The notes: a model not told the origin generated them from the letters alone. Shown: positions 1 to 8,632, numbered from the stretch's first letter. The stretch is 16,384 bases of DNA from an uncultured bacterium (GCA_900554385.1 USHE01000017.1:1-16384); one strand, 5' to 3'. Numbers and translations are program-made.

Positions 1-281
1 CATGGTACGGGCATTTAAAAATCAAAGAGTCGACTATTGAGACTGTTATACTTGACAGCTGGGGAATTGCATTTTTAGAATATTGTATTCAGGTTCCGGC
101 AAACAGAATCGGGCATGAAGTTTACAATGCCGCACAATTAAAAACAATACAAGAGGTAATCACACTAATTGTATTCAGCGTTTTCTCGATATTATACTTA
201 AAAGAACAATTCAAATGGAATTACCTTGTAGGATTTGCATTTATAATTCTTGCGGTATTTTTTATATTCAAAAAGTGGTAA
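1..281 (+). CDS. DUF486 / DMT-like small membrane protein, C-terminal part
   Basis: Partial gene entering from the left edge. The frame starts at base 3 and stops with TAA at 279-281, leaving 92 visible residues. The visible part contains the DUF486 signature: WGIAFLEYCIQVPANRIG, then an AAQLKTIQEVITL stretch, a YLKEQFKWNYLVGFAF segment and a final hydrophobic helix ending FIFKKW. Family members are about 110-115 residues with four membrane helices and are related to small drug/metabolite transporters, so only about 20 N-terminal residues are missing. The substrate of this family is not established. The next feature, a tRNA, lies on the opposite strand 17 bases away. The family call is from recognition of these conserved blocks. 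Confidence 0.85.
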   Translation, partial: WYGHLKIKESTIETVILDSWGIAFLEYCIQVPANRIGHEVYNAAQLKTIQEVITLIVFSVFSILYLKEQFKWNYLVGFAFIILAVFFIFKKW

Positions 282-297
282 CGAAAAACTAAAAACA

Positions 298-369
298 AGC
301 GGAGGACGGGACTCGAACCCGCGACGTCAACCTTGGGAAGGTTGCATTCTACCACTGAATTACCTCCGC
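298..369 (-). tRNA. tRNA-Gly (anticodon CCC)
   Basis: On the minus strand the 72-base sequence folds as a full cloverleaf. The acceptor stem is GCGGAGG with CCTCCGC, the D arm is ATTC/GAAT, the anticodon stem CAACC/GGTTG encloses the loop TTCCCAA (anticodon CCC, reading GGG), and the T arm carries the TTCGAGT loop. The discriminator base is T and no CCA is encoded. The first 26 bases are identical to the other tRNA-Gly at 3007-3078 apart from one acceptor-stem base, so the two are paralogues. A T-rich stretch follows the 3' end but no strong hairpin terminator is visible. Confidence 0.97.
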
Positions 370-487
370 TTACATCGTGTAGTGTAATACAAGAATATAA
401 AATATTCAACATTATTCTAAGAATTCTCCTTTAAGGCAATGTTTTTATTTAACCTTTATTATAAAGTTTTCTTGAAATGGAGGGAAC

Positions 488-1072
488 ATGCCTAAATTTG
501 GAATACTATTTATAAGTTTATCTATATTTTTTATAATGACGGTATTTGCATTTATACAAACAGCAAAAGCAGAAGAAATTCATTTCAACAATGATATATT
601 TGCACTTAAATACAGCACTCTTTCGCAATTAAATAAGGGATATGAAAATGAGTATTATCTCAAAAATGAAGGCAAAAACAATTGGACGAAAATGGTAGGA
701 ATTTACTATTATCCGGAAGTTTCAAATCCTTTAAAATTTGCGGATAAAGAATGCAAAACCATAGAATCTACTGAAACTAATGTTCTTTTAAAATTCATAG
801 AAAACAAAAAGGCAGACAAAGCAGCATTAAGTTACTTGCAAAACGGTTCAGCTAACGGAAAAAACTTTTTTGAATACAATATTTTTAAATACGAAAAACA
901 CCCTGATAGTGGCATGATGGCACTACGTTATGCTATCAGATACTTTTTCAAAGATAACAGTGAAATAACAGCTCTTGCACAAAAAGTAAAGGCAGAAAAT
1001 GATGAATATTTAGAAACGATTATAACATCACCAATTCCGCCGATTATAGAAAAAGAAATTCACGAAAACTAA
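488..1072 (+). CDS. Secreted orphan protein with signal peptide
   Basis: 194 residues, not recognised. The N-terminus is a textbook type I signal peptide: MPKF, a hydrophobic core from about residue 5 to 23, then QTAKA with a likely cut after A28 before EE. The mature part (about 166 residues) is polar and mixed alpha/beta, with one cysteine (in FADKEC), an aromatic YYYPE patch and a proline-rich tail (SPIPPII). No lipobox or extra membrane helix is present, so it is probably exported to the periplasm or the medium. The start is fixed by the Shine-Dalgarno GGAGGG at 479-484. It converges with the glycosyltransferase gene, the two stop codons being 2 bases apart. The function is unknown. Confidence 0.8.
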   Translation: MPKFGILFISLSIFFIMTVFAFIQTAKAEEIHFNNDIFALKYSTLSQLNKGYENEYYLKNEGKNNWTKMVGIYYYPEVSNPLKFADKECKTIESTETNVLLKFIENKKADKAALSYLQNGSANGKNFFEYNIFKYEKHPDSGMMALRYAIRYFFKDNSEITALAQKVKAENDEYLETIITSPIPPIIEKEIHEN

Positions 1073-1084
1073 TATTATTTTTCG
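1063..1084. terminator. Weak bidirectional hairpin between convergent genes
   Basis: CGAAAA at 1063-1068 pairs with TTTTCG at 1079-1084 around a 10-base AT loop. The hairpin spans the abutting stop codons of the two convergent genes. The stem is short and AT-rich, so this is only a plausible shared terminator. Confidence 0.3.
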
Positions 1085-2736
1085 AATACAAAAATAACAC
1101 TTCCATCTTTTTCATATTTACCAATGAAATTAAGATTATACAAGCACATCTCTTTGACTGTTATCAAAGCTTTAATTGTAAGCAAATCATTGTAACTGAT
1201 AAGACCGTATTTTTCCTCATCATTTACAGTATCAGCCAGACCCTCCGGCGTAAATGCGTCTAAATACGTATTTGAAGATATAATAAATTTTTGACCTTTT
1301 TTCATCTGTTGGAAAAGAAAAACCAATAGCGCAATATTATTATGAGAAGGTACAGAAGACCCAAAATACGAACGCAATGAATTTTTTCTTTCTTCAAGAG
1401 ATAATTTATTTAACTCTTTTTCATGCCCTAAAATTCTTTCTGAACGATATGCAAAATCTTTTAATAGACTTAAAACAACTAACTTATCAGATTTTACGTA
1501 TTTATCTAAAACTTCCTTTCTATTCCAGACAACCACAAAATCACCATCACTCAAATTCTGTGAATTTATCAGCTCTGATACTGCACGAAACCCATCTCGT
1601 GGAAGTTTAAATGCAGCATGCGGAGAAAAACATAAATAGGAAATGTTTACGATAAAAAGTAATAACGGGATAATTATATTAATCTTCTTAAAACTCGGAA
1701 GCATTGACAACCCAACACCCAACGATAAAAGTATATTTGGCATTGCTAAAGAAACATACCTTGGCAAAATTTTAAAATTCGTAGTCATAAATGCAATTAT
1801 TTCTGCCGCTAAAAACAAACAGGACGGTAGCAATAACAACAATAAACTCTTATCTCTTTTTACTGCATACACAATAACAACAATTGACAACACAACGGGC
1901 ATGAATACCAGAGAAATAACATGCCAATCAAATCTTGCAATAAGTGCAAACATGTAATGAACAGGATTATTCAACAATCCCACTAAAACCGGACTAAACA
2001 AATCCTGAAGAACAACAAATAATGATGACCAATCACAGTAATAACCATTAATCTGCTCGGTATAATTTTGATAATTATAAAGGATGTACAAAAATGCAGG
2101 TAATGATAATAACAGGAAAAGCCCTAATGCACTATTCACAGGAATTAAAGTAGACTTTTCCCGAATTTTGACAAAATAAAGCAGACAAAAAACAGGAACA
2201 ACATATAAAAATGCAATTTTATAAGTATGAACAACAGCCCAAGCGGTTAGTGCATACATGACACTATAAAGAAATGAAGTTTGCTGTTTTAATTTCAATG
2301 CCCAAAATGTCAATAAAGTTATCAGAAAAATTAAAAACGAATAAAGCCTCACTTCCTGAGAGTAATAAATAAAAAAACTATTCAAAGCAAAAATACCGGC
2401 ACAAAACAACCCGGCTTTTTGAGAATTAAATTCCCGTCCGCAAAAATAAGCAGCAATTACAGATAAAACACCAAAGAAAGCAGAAAAAGCTCTCAAAGAT
2501 AAGTCGGAAAAAGAAAACATCTTTGCCCACAAATGAAGCAAAACAGGATACAGCGGCAGATGAACATCTGTTTTAAGAGTATATTTTATAACAGACAAAA
2601 CATCTGGCTGAAAAGCTTCTTTATAAGAAACAAGTTCATCATACCAAAGCCCGCCCGATTTATCCAGACACAAGAATCTGAATAACACGGCAACAATGAA
2701 TAATCCAACCCCGATAAATAAATGTTTATTCTTCAT
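1075..2736 (-). CDS. GT39 / ArnT-like membrane glycosyltransferase
   Basis: 553 residues from the chosen start. The N-terminal helix is followed by GGLWYDE (D33-E34), the acidic pair in the first external loop typical of the PMT/ArnT GT-C fold, and by a TDVHLPLYPVLLHLW stretch like the conserved acceptor-side loop. About ten further hydrophobic segments run to residue ~375, and a soluble C-terminal domain of roughly 170 residues follows. Such enzymes transfer sugars from polyprenyl-phosphate donors to lipids, glycans or proteins on the outer face of the inner membrane. Acceptor and donor cannot be told here. The open frame extends to a GTG at 2763, but that codon has no Shine-Dalgarno sequence. 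The ATG at 2736 has GTGGGG five bases upstream, so I chose it. Confidence 0.85.
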   Translation of the reverse strand: MKNKHLFIGVGLFIVAVLFRFLCLDKSGGLWYDELVSYKEAFQPDVLSVIKYTLKTDVHLPLYPVLLHLWAKMFSFSDLSLRAFSAFFGVLSVIAAYFCGREFNSQKAGLFCAGIFALNSFFIYYSQEVRLYSFLIFLITLLTFWALKLKQQTSFLYSVMYALTAWAVVHTYKIAFLYVVPVFCLLYFVKIREKSTLIPVNSALGLFLLLSLPAFLYILYNYQNYTEQINGYYCDWSSLFVVLQDLFSPVLVGLLNNPVHYMFALIARFDWHVISLVFMPVVLSIVVIVYAVKRDKSLLLLLLPSCLFLAAEIIAFMTTNFKILPRYVSLAMPNILLSLGVGLSMLPSFKKINIIIPLLLFIVNISYLCFSPHAAFKLPRDGFRAVSELINSQNLSDGDFVVVWNRKEVLDKYVKSDKLVVLSLLKDFAYRSERILGHEKELNKLSLEERKNSLRSYFGSSVPSHNNIALLVFLFQQMKKGQKFIISSNTYLDAFTPEGLADTVNDEEKYGLISYNDLLTIKALITVKEMCLYNLNFIGKYEKDGSVIFVFEK

Positions 2737-2817
2737 GCACATCCCCACAACACGTATTAACACGAGAATAATAATTCTAAAATATTAAAAATACTACTAC
2801 AAAATTGTAATTTATAG

Positions 2818-2937
2818 AGCCGGAGACGAGACTGTCTTGACCTGCTCGCGTTATACGGGTCTACGGACTTTCTTTTCACAAGCTTTGCTTGCACCAAAGA
2901 AAGCTCCTTCGCCCTCTGCTCGCAGGTCGCTCGAACT
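2818..2937. repeat. Palindromic element splitting a tRNA-Gly 3'-end copy
   Basis: Bases 2822-2830 (GGAGACGAG) and 2929-2937 (GCTCGAACT), joined together, equal the 18 bases 3011-3028 inside tRNA-Gly(GCC). The 98 bases between them contain an outer inverted pair GACCTGC (2839-2845) / GCAGGTC (2922-2928) and an inner hairpin: CTTTCTTT (2868-2875) with AAAGAAAG (2896-2903), plus CAAGC/GCTTG around a TTT loop (2879-2891). G+C over 2821-2940 is 63 of 120 bases, clearly above the surroundings. It encodes no convincing protein. Best read as a small palindromic repeat or an insertion scar next to a tRNA. The origin is inferred. Confidence 0.55.
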
Positions 2938-2967
2938 AAAATGAGTTCTCTCCTATGTCATCCTAAC

Positions 2968-3007
2968 TAATTAAAAAGACCCACCTAAAGGTGAGTCTTC
3001 TTAATTA
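2968..3007 (-). terminator. Intrinsic terminator of tRNA-Gly(GCC)
   Basis: Two 18-base arms (2968-2985 and 2990-3007) pair at 16 of 18 positions around a 4-base loop (TAAA on the plus strand). Read on the minus strand, a GC-containing stem (GACTCACC/GGTGGGTC) is followed by TTTTTAATTA. It starts directly at the tRNA 3' end. The near symmetry means it could also act on the plus strand. Confidence 0.75.
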
Positions 3008-3078
3008 GCGGGAGACGAGGCTCGAACTCGCGACATCCTCCTTGGCAAGGAGGCATTCTACCACTGAATTACCCCCGC
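3007..3078 (-). tRNA. tRNA-Gly (anticodon GCC)
   Basis: A 72-base cloverleaf on the minus strand. The acceptor stem is GCGGGGG with CTCCCGC (one G-U pair), the D arm is ATTC/GAAT, the anticodon stem CCTCC/GGAGG encloses TTGCCAA (anticodon GCC, reading GGC/GGU), and the T arm has the loop TTCGAGC. The discriminator is T and CCA is not encoded. The D-arm half is identical to tRNA-Gly(CCC) at 298-369. A strong hairpin terminator follows immediately, and a promoter lies 25 bases upstream. Confidence 0.97.
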
Positions 3079-3102
3079 TTATCTATTTTCGAGTACTTTT
3101 TT

Positions 3103-3131
3103 ATTATTACATGAACATTTTTATTTTGCAA
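3103..3131 (-). promoter_or_regulatory. Sigma-70-type promoter for tRNA-Gly(GCC)
   Basis: On the minus strand: -35 TTGCAA (3126-3131), a 17-base spacer, and -10 AATAAT (3103-3108). The -10 box ends 24 bases before the tRNA 5' end. The spacing and distance suit a tRNA promoter. It lies between the dnaE stop codon and the tRNA, so the tRNA need not depend on dnaE transcription. Confidence 0.55.
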
Positions 3132-3183
3132 GCACTTTTTTTAATAATTATACTCAAGTTACTCTTAACTTAAATTATTCAAG

Positions 3184-6100
3184 TTACACGGCTTCCAACT
3201 TTGCTTCAGGTGTGTCCAAAGATTTTATATCTATTGAAATCCTATCTTTAAAGGCATGGGTTAATTTATTTACCAAATCATTTGACGATTCAACCCAGAA
3301 CATGGAGGCTGCCAGAATTTTTGACATGCCGTCTTCATCTTCAACTTTCAGCATTACAGGATCTGAACCCTGATATTCACATAAGATATTTTTCAAGAAT
3401 ACAAGTTCTTCATATTTTAAATCATCTTTTAATTCAAGCGTAAAGATATTTGAATTATCTACAGTTTTAACATTGTCAATTAAAATTACAGGAGCCTCAT
3501 CATCTCCACGTTTTGAAACCTTGCCGGAAATAATAACACGCTGCTCAGGTTCAAGATACTGACCGTATTCCTGAATTTTTCCGTTAAACGCAATAAGGTC
3601 GATTTTCCCCGACAAATCTTCTACCGTAACAAATCGAAGGAACTTGGTCGGATCTTTTTTAGTAGGAATTTGCCGTGTTGCAGTAATCAACCCGCAGATC
3701 GTAACTAGTTTTTCATTAGGCAAAGGCATTACCTCTGAAATTTTATGAGTCATTAAAAACGGTAATTTATCTCTGATAGTTGCAAGGGGATGGCTTGTTA
3801 CGTAAAAACCCAGAAATTCTTTTTCAAAGTTTTGAATTTGACGCTGATCGTATTCCTCATCTGAACCCGATAGCTGGAACTTCGCTTCCTCTATCGCTGA
3901 TGTATCCCCTAATAGGTCAAACAGACTTCCCTGACCGGATTCTCTTGCTTTAGCCTCTTTGGACGCTGTTGCCGTAATATATTCAATATTATCCCACAAC
4001 TGCTTACGGCTCTTTTCTATATTTGAAAATGCTCCTGCCTTTATCAAACCTTCAAGAGTTTTCTTATTTGAACATTTTGAATCAAGTCGTTTGCAATAAT
4101 CATAAATGGATTTAAAAGGACCGTTTGCAGCACGTTCTTTTATAATTTCTTCAATAACAGCCTCTCCAACCTGCTTAATAGAAGCCAAGCCGAATCTAAT
4201 ATTACCTTTATCCGGTGTGAATGTAGCCATGGAAAGATTTATGTCTGGCGGAAGAACTTTTATACCTTTTTTCTGAGCTTCTTCTATATAAAGCTGGGTT
4301 TTATCCTGATCACCTGCGACACTGGACAAAAGAGCAGACAGGTATTCTACAGGATAATGGCATTTTAAATATGCTGTCTGATAAGCAACAAAAGCGTAAG
4401 CTGCAGAGTGCGACCTGTTAAAACAGTATGAAGCAAATGCTAAAATCTGGTTAAAGAGAGCAATTGCATCTTCTGATGACATGCCGTGCTGCGCAGAGCG
4501 TTCGATGAATTTAGTTTTTTGTTTTTCCATTTCATCGACTTTTTTCTTACCCATCATACGGCGAACCATGTCCGCTTGACCGAGTGAATAATCTGCAAGC
4601 ACCTGGAACACCTGCATAATTTGTTCCTGATAAACAATTGTACCGTAAGTATCTTTCAAAACCGGTTCTAAGAGAGGATGAGCATATGTAATCGCCTGAC
4701 GACCGTGTTTTCTTTCTACGATATCAGTAACCATGCCGGAATCAAGAGGACCTGGTCTAAATAGAGCAACAAGTGCGCCTAAATCTTCAAACACGTCCGG
4801 TTTCAATCTTTTTACAAGATTCTTCATCCCCTGTGATTCAAGCTGGAATACACCATCAGTGTCCCCTGTCATTAACATGTCATATACAGGTTTATCATCA
4901 AGAGGAATATCGTTAATTTTAAGTTCAATACCCTGCTGTTCTTTTATTAAATCAACTGTTTTATAGATAGTCGTAAGGTTACGCAAGCCTAAAAAGTCCA
5001 TTTTTAAAAGGCTTAAAACTTCAGTAACATCGTGCGGCGGATAACCTGTCTGAACGATACCATCCTTTGACGGCTGAACAGGAAGAATATGGTCTAACGG
5101 CTCAGGTGCAATAATAACACCTGCAGCGTGCGTACCTGTATTATTTTTAATACCCTCAATCCCGATAGCAAGATCAACAATCTTTTTAACCCCTACGGTT
5201 TTTCCTTCCATAGGATCACCTGCAGGAAGCTGTTCATCTTTATCGTACATGCTTTTCAGCTCGGAACCGTCAAACTGCATAGCATCTTTTAGCGTTTTTG
5301 CTTTAGGATTTGTTGCCTGTGCAAGTTCAATAGCCGGCTCTATCAAAGAAGCAAGCTTATTACTTTCTGAAAACGGAACTTTTAAAATCCTACAAATACC
5401 TTTCAAAGCAGCCTTTGCCGCATAAGTACCAAATGTAATAATCTGGCAAACTTTATCTTCACCATACTTTTGGGTTACATAATCAATAACCTCGCCGCGT
5501 CGTTCAATACAAAAGTCGATATCAATATCGGGCATGGTGAAACGCTCAGGGTTCAAAAATCTTTCAAACAACAGTTTATGCTGTATCGGGTCAAGATCAG
5601 TAATTTCCAGAGCATAAGCAACAACCGAACCGGCTGCTGAACCACGTCCCGGACCAACCGGAATTCCATGCGTTTTGGCGTAATGAATAAAGTCCCACGT
5701 TATCAAGAAATAAGCAGCAAAGCCCATTTGTTCAATTACGCCAATTTCATAATCTATACGTTCTTTCAATTCAGGAGAAATTTCTCCGTATCTTTTCTTA
5801 CAGCCTTCATAAACAAGATACTCAAGATATGATTCAATGGTATGTCCTGCAGGAACTTTATAATCAGGAAGCGGACTTTTTCCTAGTTCAAGGATTAAGT
5901 GGCATTTTTCTGCAATGTCGACAGTATTTTTAATACATTCATCAAAAGTGTCGCTATCCATCCACTTAAAAGAATCTCTTAACTGTTCAGCTGTTTTTAC
6001 GTAAAATTCATTATTCGGGAAATGAAAACGATTCGGGGCATCTTTATCACTATTTGTCTGCATACACAAGAGAGTATCGTGCATATCGGCGTCTTCACGT

Positions 6101-6729
6101 CTTAAATAGTGGGAGTCATTTGTAATGACCATTTTTATTCCGAGTTCATTCGCAAGCTTTATTAGCGGAGGATTGGTACGTTTTTGTTCTTCAATTCCAT
6201 GGTCTTGAAGTTCAATATAATAATCATCTCCGAATAAATCTTTATAACGTTGGGCTGTCGCTTTTGCCGCTTCATAATCATCTTTTAAAAGATTTTGTAA
6301 AACCTCTCCACCGAGACAAGCTGATAAACAAATAAGCCCCTCATGGTGTTCTTTTAATATATCAAAATTTATACGCGGATGCATATAACGACCTTTGCAC
6401 CATGCTACAGAGACAAGCTTTATAAGGTTTGCATAACCGGCTTTGTCTTTAGCAAGCAGAACAAGGTGATAACAAGGATTGTGAAGTTTATTTTTCTCCT
6501 CTATATCTCCATCATGAACATAGAATTCACAACCCAATATCGGCTTAACCCCGTTTTCTTTTGCGGTTGTATAAAGCTCCATGTCACCATACATAACCCC
6601 GTGGTCTGTTAAAGCTACAGCAGGCATGTCGTTTTCTTTTGCAAAATCTACTAAATCTTTTACTCTTATTGCACCATCCAACAAAGAATATTCACTATGG
6701 ACATGCAACGGCACATATTGTTTTCCCAT
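3184..6729 (-). CDS. dnaE: DNA polymerase III subunit alpha
   Basis: The replicative polymerase, 1181 residues, the usual DnaE1 length. Domains in order: an N-terminal PHP domain; the C-family polymerase core with PGRGSAAGS, the catalytic pair D401/D403 in PDIDIDF (400-406) and the third aspartate D578 in KMDFLGLRNLT; a helix-hairpin-helix region; a clamp-binding pentapeptide QGSLF (933-937); and an OB-fold near 1005-1075. The PHP domain keeps the metal ligands H9, H11, D18, H43, E68, H88, C138, D205 and H207. Several of these are lost in E. coli DnaE, so intrinsic 3'-5' proofreading is possible. The start ATG lacks a Shine-Dalgarno sequence and the next in-frame upstream codon of note is a stop. 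A TATGAT box ends 6 bases before it, hinting at an additional leaderless transcript. It follows two WYL regulators with a 45-base gap. Confidence 0.98.
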   Translation of the reverse strand: MGKQYVPLHVHSEYSLLDGAIRVKDLVDFAKENDMPAVALTDHGVMYGDMELYTTAKENGVKPILGCEFYVHDGDIEEKNKLHNPCYHLVLLAKDKAGYANLIKLVSVAWCKGRYMHPRINFDILKEHHEGLICLSACLGGEVLQNLLKDDYEAAKATAQRYKDLFGDDYYIELQDHGIEEQKRTNPPLIKLANELGIKMVITNDSHYLRREDADMHDTLLCMQTNSDKDAPNRFHFPNNEFYVKTAEQLRDSFKWMDSDTFDECIKNTVDIAEKCHLILELGKSPLPDYKVPAGHTIESYLEYLVYEGCKKRYGEISPELKERIDYEIGVIEQMGFAAYFLITWDFIHYAKTHGIPVGPGRGSAAGSVVAYALEITDLDPIQHKLLFERFLNPERFTMPDIDIDFCIERRGEVIDYVTQKYGEDKVCQIITFGTYAAKAALKGICRILKVPFSESNKLASLIEPAIELAQATNPKAKTLKDAMQFDGSELKSMYDKDEQLPAGDPMEGKTVGVKKIVDLAIGIEGIKNNTGTHAAGVIIAPEPLDHILPVQPSKDGIVQTGYPPHDVTEVLSLLKMDFLGLRNLTTIYKTVDLIKEQQGIELKINDIPLDDKPVYDMLMTGDTDGVFQLESQGMKNLVKRLKPDVFEDLGALVALFRPGPLDSGMVTDIVERKHGRQAITYAHPLLEPVLKDTYGTIVYQEQIMQVFQVLADYSLGQADMVRRMMGKKKVDEMEKQKTKFIERSAQHGMSSEDAIALFNQILAFASYCFNRSHSAAYAFVAYQTAYLKCHYPVEYLSALLSSVAGDQDKTQLYIEEAQKKGIKVLPPDINLSMATFTPDKGNIRFGLASIKQVGEAVIEEIIKERAANGPFKSIYDYCKRLDSKCSNKKTLEGLIKAGAFSNIEKSRKQLWDNIEYITATASKEAKARESGQGSLFDLLGDTSAIEEAKFQLSGSDEEYDQRQIQNFEKEFLGFYVTSHPLATIRDKLPFLMTHKISEVMPLPNEKLVTICGLITATRQIPTKKDPTKFLRFVTVEDLSGKIDLIAFNGKIQEYGQYLEPEQRVIISGKVSKRGDDEAPVILIDNVKTVDNSNIFTLELKDDLKYEELVFLKNILCEYQGSDPVMLKVEDEDGMSKILAASMFWVESSNDLVNKLTHAFKDRISIDIKSLDTPEAKLEAV

Positions 6730-6774
6730 AACAACATCATAATTTAAACAAACTTTTTAAACCAGCAAACTTAA

Positions 6775-7698
6775 CTATTCGTTATAATTATTCAAAACCT
6801 TCTCTATAAGTTCTCGCATTCTGTCTTTCATAAATTTAGGAGTAACGAGAATACAGTTTTCTCCATACTTCATTAAACGAGAGAGAAGAACATCCGGATC
6901 TTCATTCGAATTAACCACAATAAGATTACCATTACTATCATATCCGTTTGAATATTCCCATTCTTTGAGCTTATAGGCTTCAGCAAGCCTTCCTTTCAGT
7001 TTATAAACAACGGACATACTTACATTTTGAGTAGATGACAGTGTCGGAAGCTGCTTTATACTTTTTATATTATCTATAGGAATATCAAAAACCTGACGGC
7101 TTAATTGATTAAAGACACTGAAACAAACTTTGCGGTTCTGGTATTTTACCTCTTTTGGAGAACAAATAATCGTTGATTCTTTGTCTTCCGTAAGATATAA
7201 AATCTCGAGTTTTTTCTTCTCCGAGCATAGTTTTTCACATTCCAAAATCTGATCGTGGAATTTAGAAAAATAAAAAGTTAAATCAGGATGCATATCTATA
7301 TTAAAAGAAGTTACAACAGACTTAGCAGTTTCATTATACCTCATTTCAACAGCCTTAATAAAGGTTAACAAGGTCTCCTTACTTTTCGCATTCGGAATCA
7401 TTTCACAGGCAGACTTCAAAAGCTGGACAGCTTTCACATCATTTGCTGTAAAATCAATATTAAAAGGCATATTTAAAAGGTAATACTTATTTTTCACCTT
7501 TTTAACTTTTATACCGAATATTTTTAAAGTATTTAAATACTTATTTAAAATAACAGGAAATGTCGAAAGGTTTGCAGATGCTTCTTCTGCAAAAATACTC
7601 ATTACCTTTGAATATTCAGCGTCATCATTCAAAAGAAGCTTTATCAAAGAAAAAATCTTTATGCAGGAGTCATTATACTTTTCACTCAATCTAGCCAT
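6775..7698 (-). CDS. WYL-domain transcriptional regulator, second of a pair
   Basis: 307 residues. The N-terminal ~75 residues look like a winged helix-turn-helix, followed by a helical linker (about 85-155). A diverged WYL domain spans about 160-220, with VCF at 191-193 where the WYL triad sits and DIPIDNIKSI matching the usual F-x-L-x-R-I strand. The C-terminal WCX-type module is clear: LLSRLMKYGENCILVTPKF, then an amphipathic helix to the end. Family members bind DNA and sense nucleic acids or nucleotides through WYL. The start ATG overlaps the end of the preceding WYL gene by 8 bases and has GAGGG 9 bases upstream, so translation is probably coupled. The pair resembles the PafB/PafC arrangement of actinobacteria, although the triad is degenerate. 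Confidence 0.82.
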   Translation of the reverse strand: MARLSEKYNDSCIKIFSLIKLLLNDDAEYSKVMSIFAEEASANLSTFPVILNKYLNTLKIFGIKVKKVKNKYYLLNMPFNIDFTANDVKAVQLLKSACEMIPNAKSKETLLTFIKAVEMRYNETAKSVVTSFNIDMHPDLTFYFSKFHDQILECEKLCSEKKKLEILYLTEDKESTIICSPKEVKYQNRKVCFSVFNQLSRQVFDIPIDNIKSIKQLPTLSSTQNVSMSVVYKLKGRLAEAYKLKEWEYSNGYDSNGNLIVVNSNEDPDVLLSRLMKYGENCILVTPKFMKDRMRELIEKVLNNYNE

Positions 7699-8632
7699 TT
7701 ATATAACCCTCACGCATCTGTTTTAAAGTTGCAATAACATCATTTTTAAAACTATCAGGATAAAGAACTTTGCAAGCATAACCGAACGACAGAACTCTCT
7801 GTTTTATAATAAACGGATTAGAAGTAGTGTTTTCAATTAGCATTTTACCGTTTTTTATTTCAACAAGTTTTTCTTCATCAGTAAGTTTAATTTCATTCGG
7901 GTTTGCGTTCAACTCATACCCAACTGTTATATTTTCAACATTGGTTATGTCTGATTTAAACATTTTAACGCTCAGAACAGATTTTATTCTCGATATCGGG
8001 AAATATCCGTACTGCTTATACTCTAACCCTGTTCCGTATAAATAAAACTTATTATTGCTAAGTTCAACTTTATCCGAAATAATTTCAATTTCTTTTTCAC
8101 CTGAATGTGGAGAATTATATAAGAATGTTATCTGGTCTTTATTTTTACAATGTCTTAGTAATTGTTCTACAAGCTCAGGCTCTATACCTCCAAAGAGAGA
8201 AACTTTTGACAACGCAGCTGATAAATCAGGATTTTTAATTAACCCTGCAATCTTTGTCAGAAATTTTTCAAGCATGATTAATTCGTGCAAATCGATATTC
8301 TTTGATACTGTTTTATAAACTTTTACTAAACTTTTTATCTGTTCTTCCGTAATTTGAAGTTCGAACGGGTGCGAAACCAGCTTATATTTAGAACCTTCTG
8401 CCTTTTTTGTTCTGATTATGTCACACCCGACCATCCTTAAAGAAGTTAAATAAACTCTAAGAGTATCAATAGAGATAGCTTCTTTTATATATTCATGGTT
8501 CTTAAAATATTCATTTATTTCATCGTAAGATTTAGGACATTCAAGTAGCAATGAAAAAACAATTAAAGATTTAAACCCGGTAAATGACATCAGGTTATAA
8601 GTCACTGTTTTATTTTTCATAAATTCTTTCAT
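7691..8632 (-). CDS. WYL-domain transcriptional regulator, first of a pair
   Basis: 313 residues. The N-terminal region to about 90 is winged-helix-like (TLRVYLTSLRMVGCDI as a candidate recognition-helix region), with a helical linker to ~155. The WYL domain at about 160-225 contains FYL at 196-198 in place of WYL and YFPISRIKSV with R215. The C-terminal ~35 residues (LSFGYACKVLYPDSF) fit a WCX module. The open frame begins at a TTG (8638), but AGAAGGG lies 8 bases before the ATG at 8632 and only 2 from the TTG, so I used 8632. It is probably the first gene of a WYL-WYL-dnaE transcript. It may act as a heterodimer with its neighbour. The regulated genes are unknown; autoregulation is common for such factors. 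Confidence 0.82.
   Translation of the reverse strand: MKEFMKNKTVTYNLMSFTGFKSLIVFSLLLECPKSYDEINEYFKNHEYIKEAISIDTLRVYLTSLRMVGCDIIRTKKAEGSKYKLVSHPFELQITEEQIKSLVKVYKTVSKNIDLHELIMLEKFLTKIAGLIKNPDLSAALSKVSLFGGIEPELVEQLLRHCKNKDQITFLYNSPHSGEKEIEIISDKVELSNNKFYLYGTGLEYKQYGYFPISRIKSVLSVKMFKSDITNVENITVGYELNANPNEIKLTDEEKLVEIKNGKMLIENTTSNPFIIKQRVLSFGYACKVLYPDSFKNDVIATLKQMREGYING

Noticed and set aside
221..412. 63-residue minus-strand open frame
   Set aside because: It runs through tRNA-Gly(CCC) and the end of the DUF486 gene and has no ribosome site.
1643..1957. 104-residue plus-strand open frame
   Set aside because: Antisense to the membrane region of the GT39 gene, with Asn/Ile-rich composition and no ribosome site.
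3156..3171. Terminator of dnaE (AAGTTA/TAACTT hairpin)
   Set aside because: Only 6 AT-rich pairs, and no T tract follows on the minus strand.
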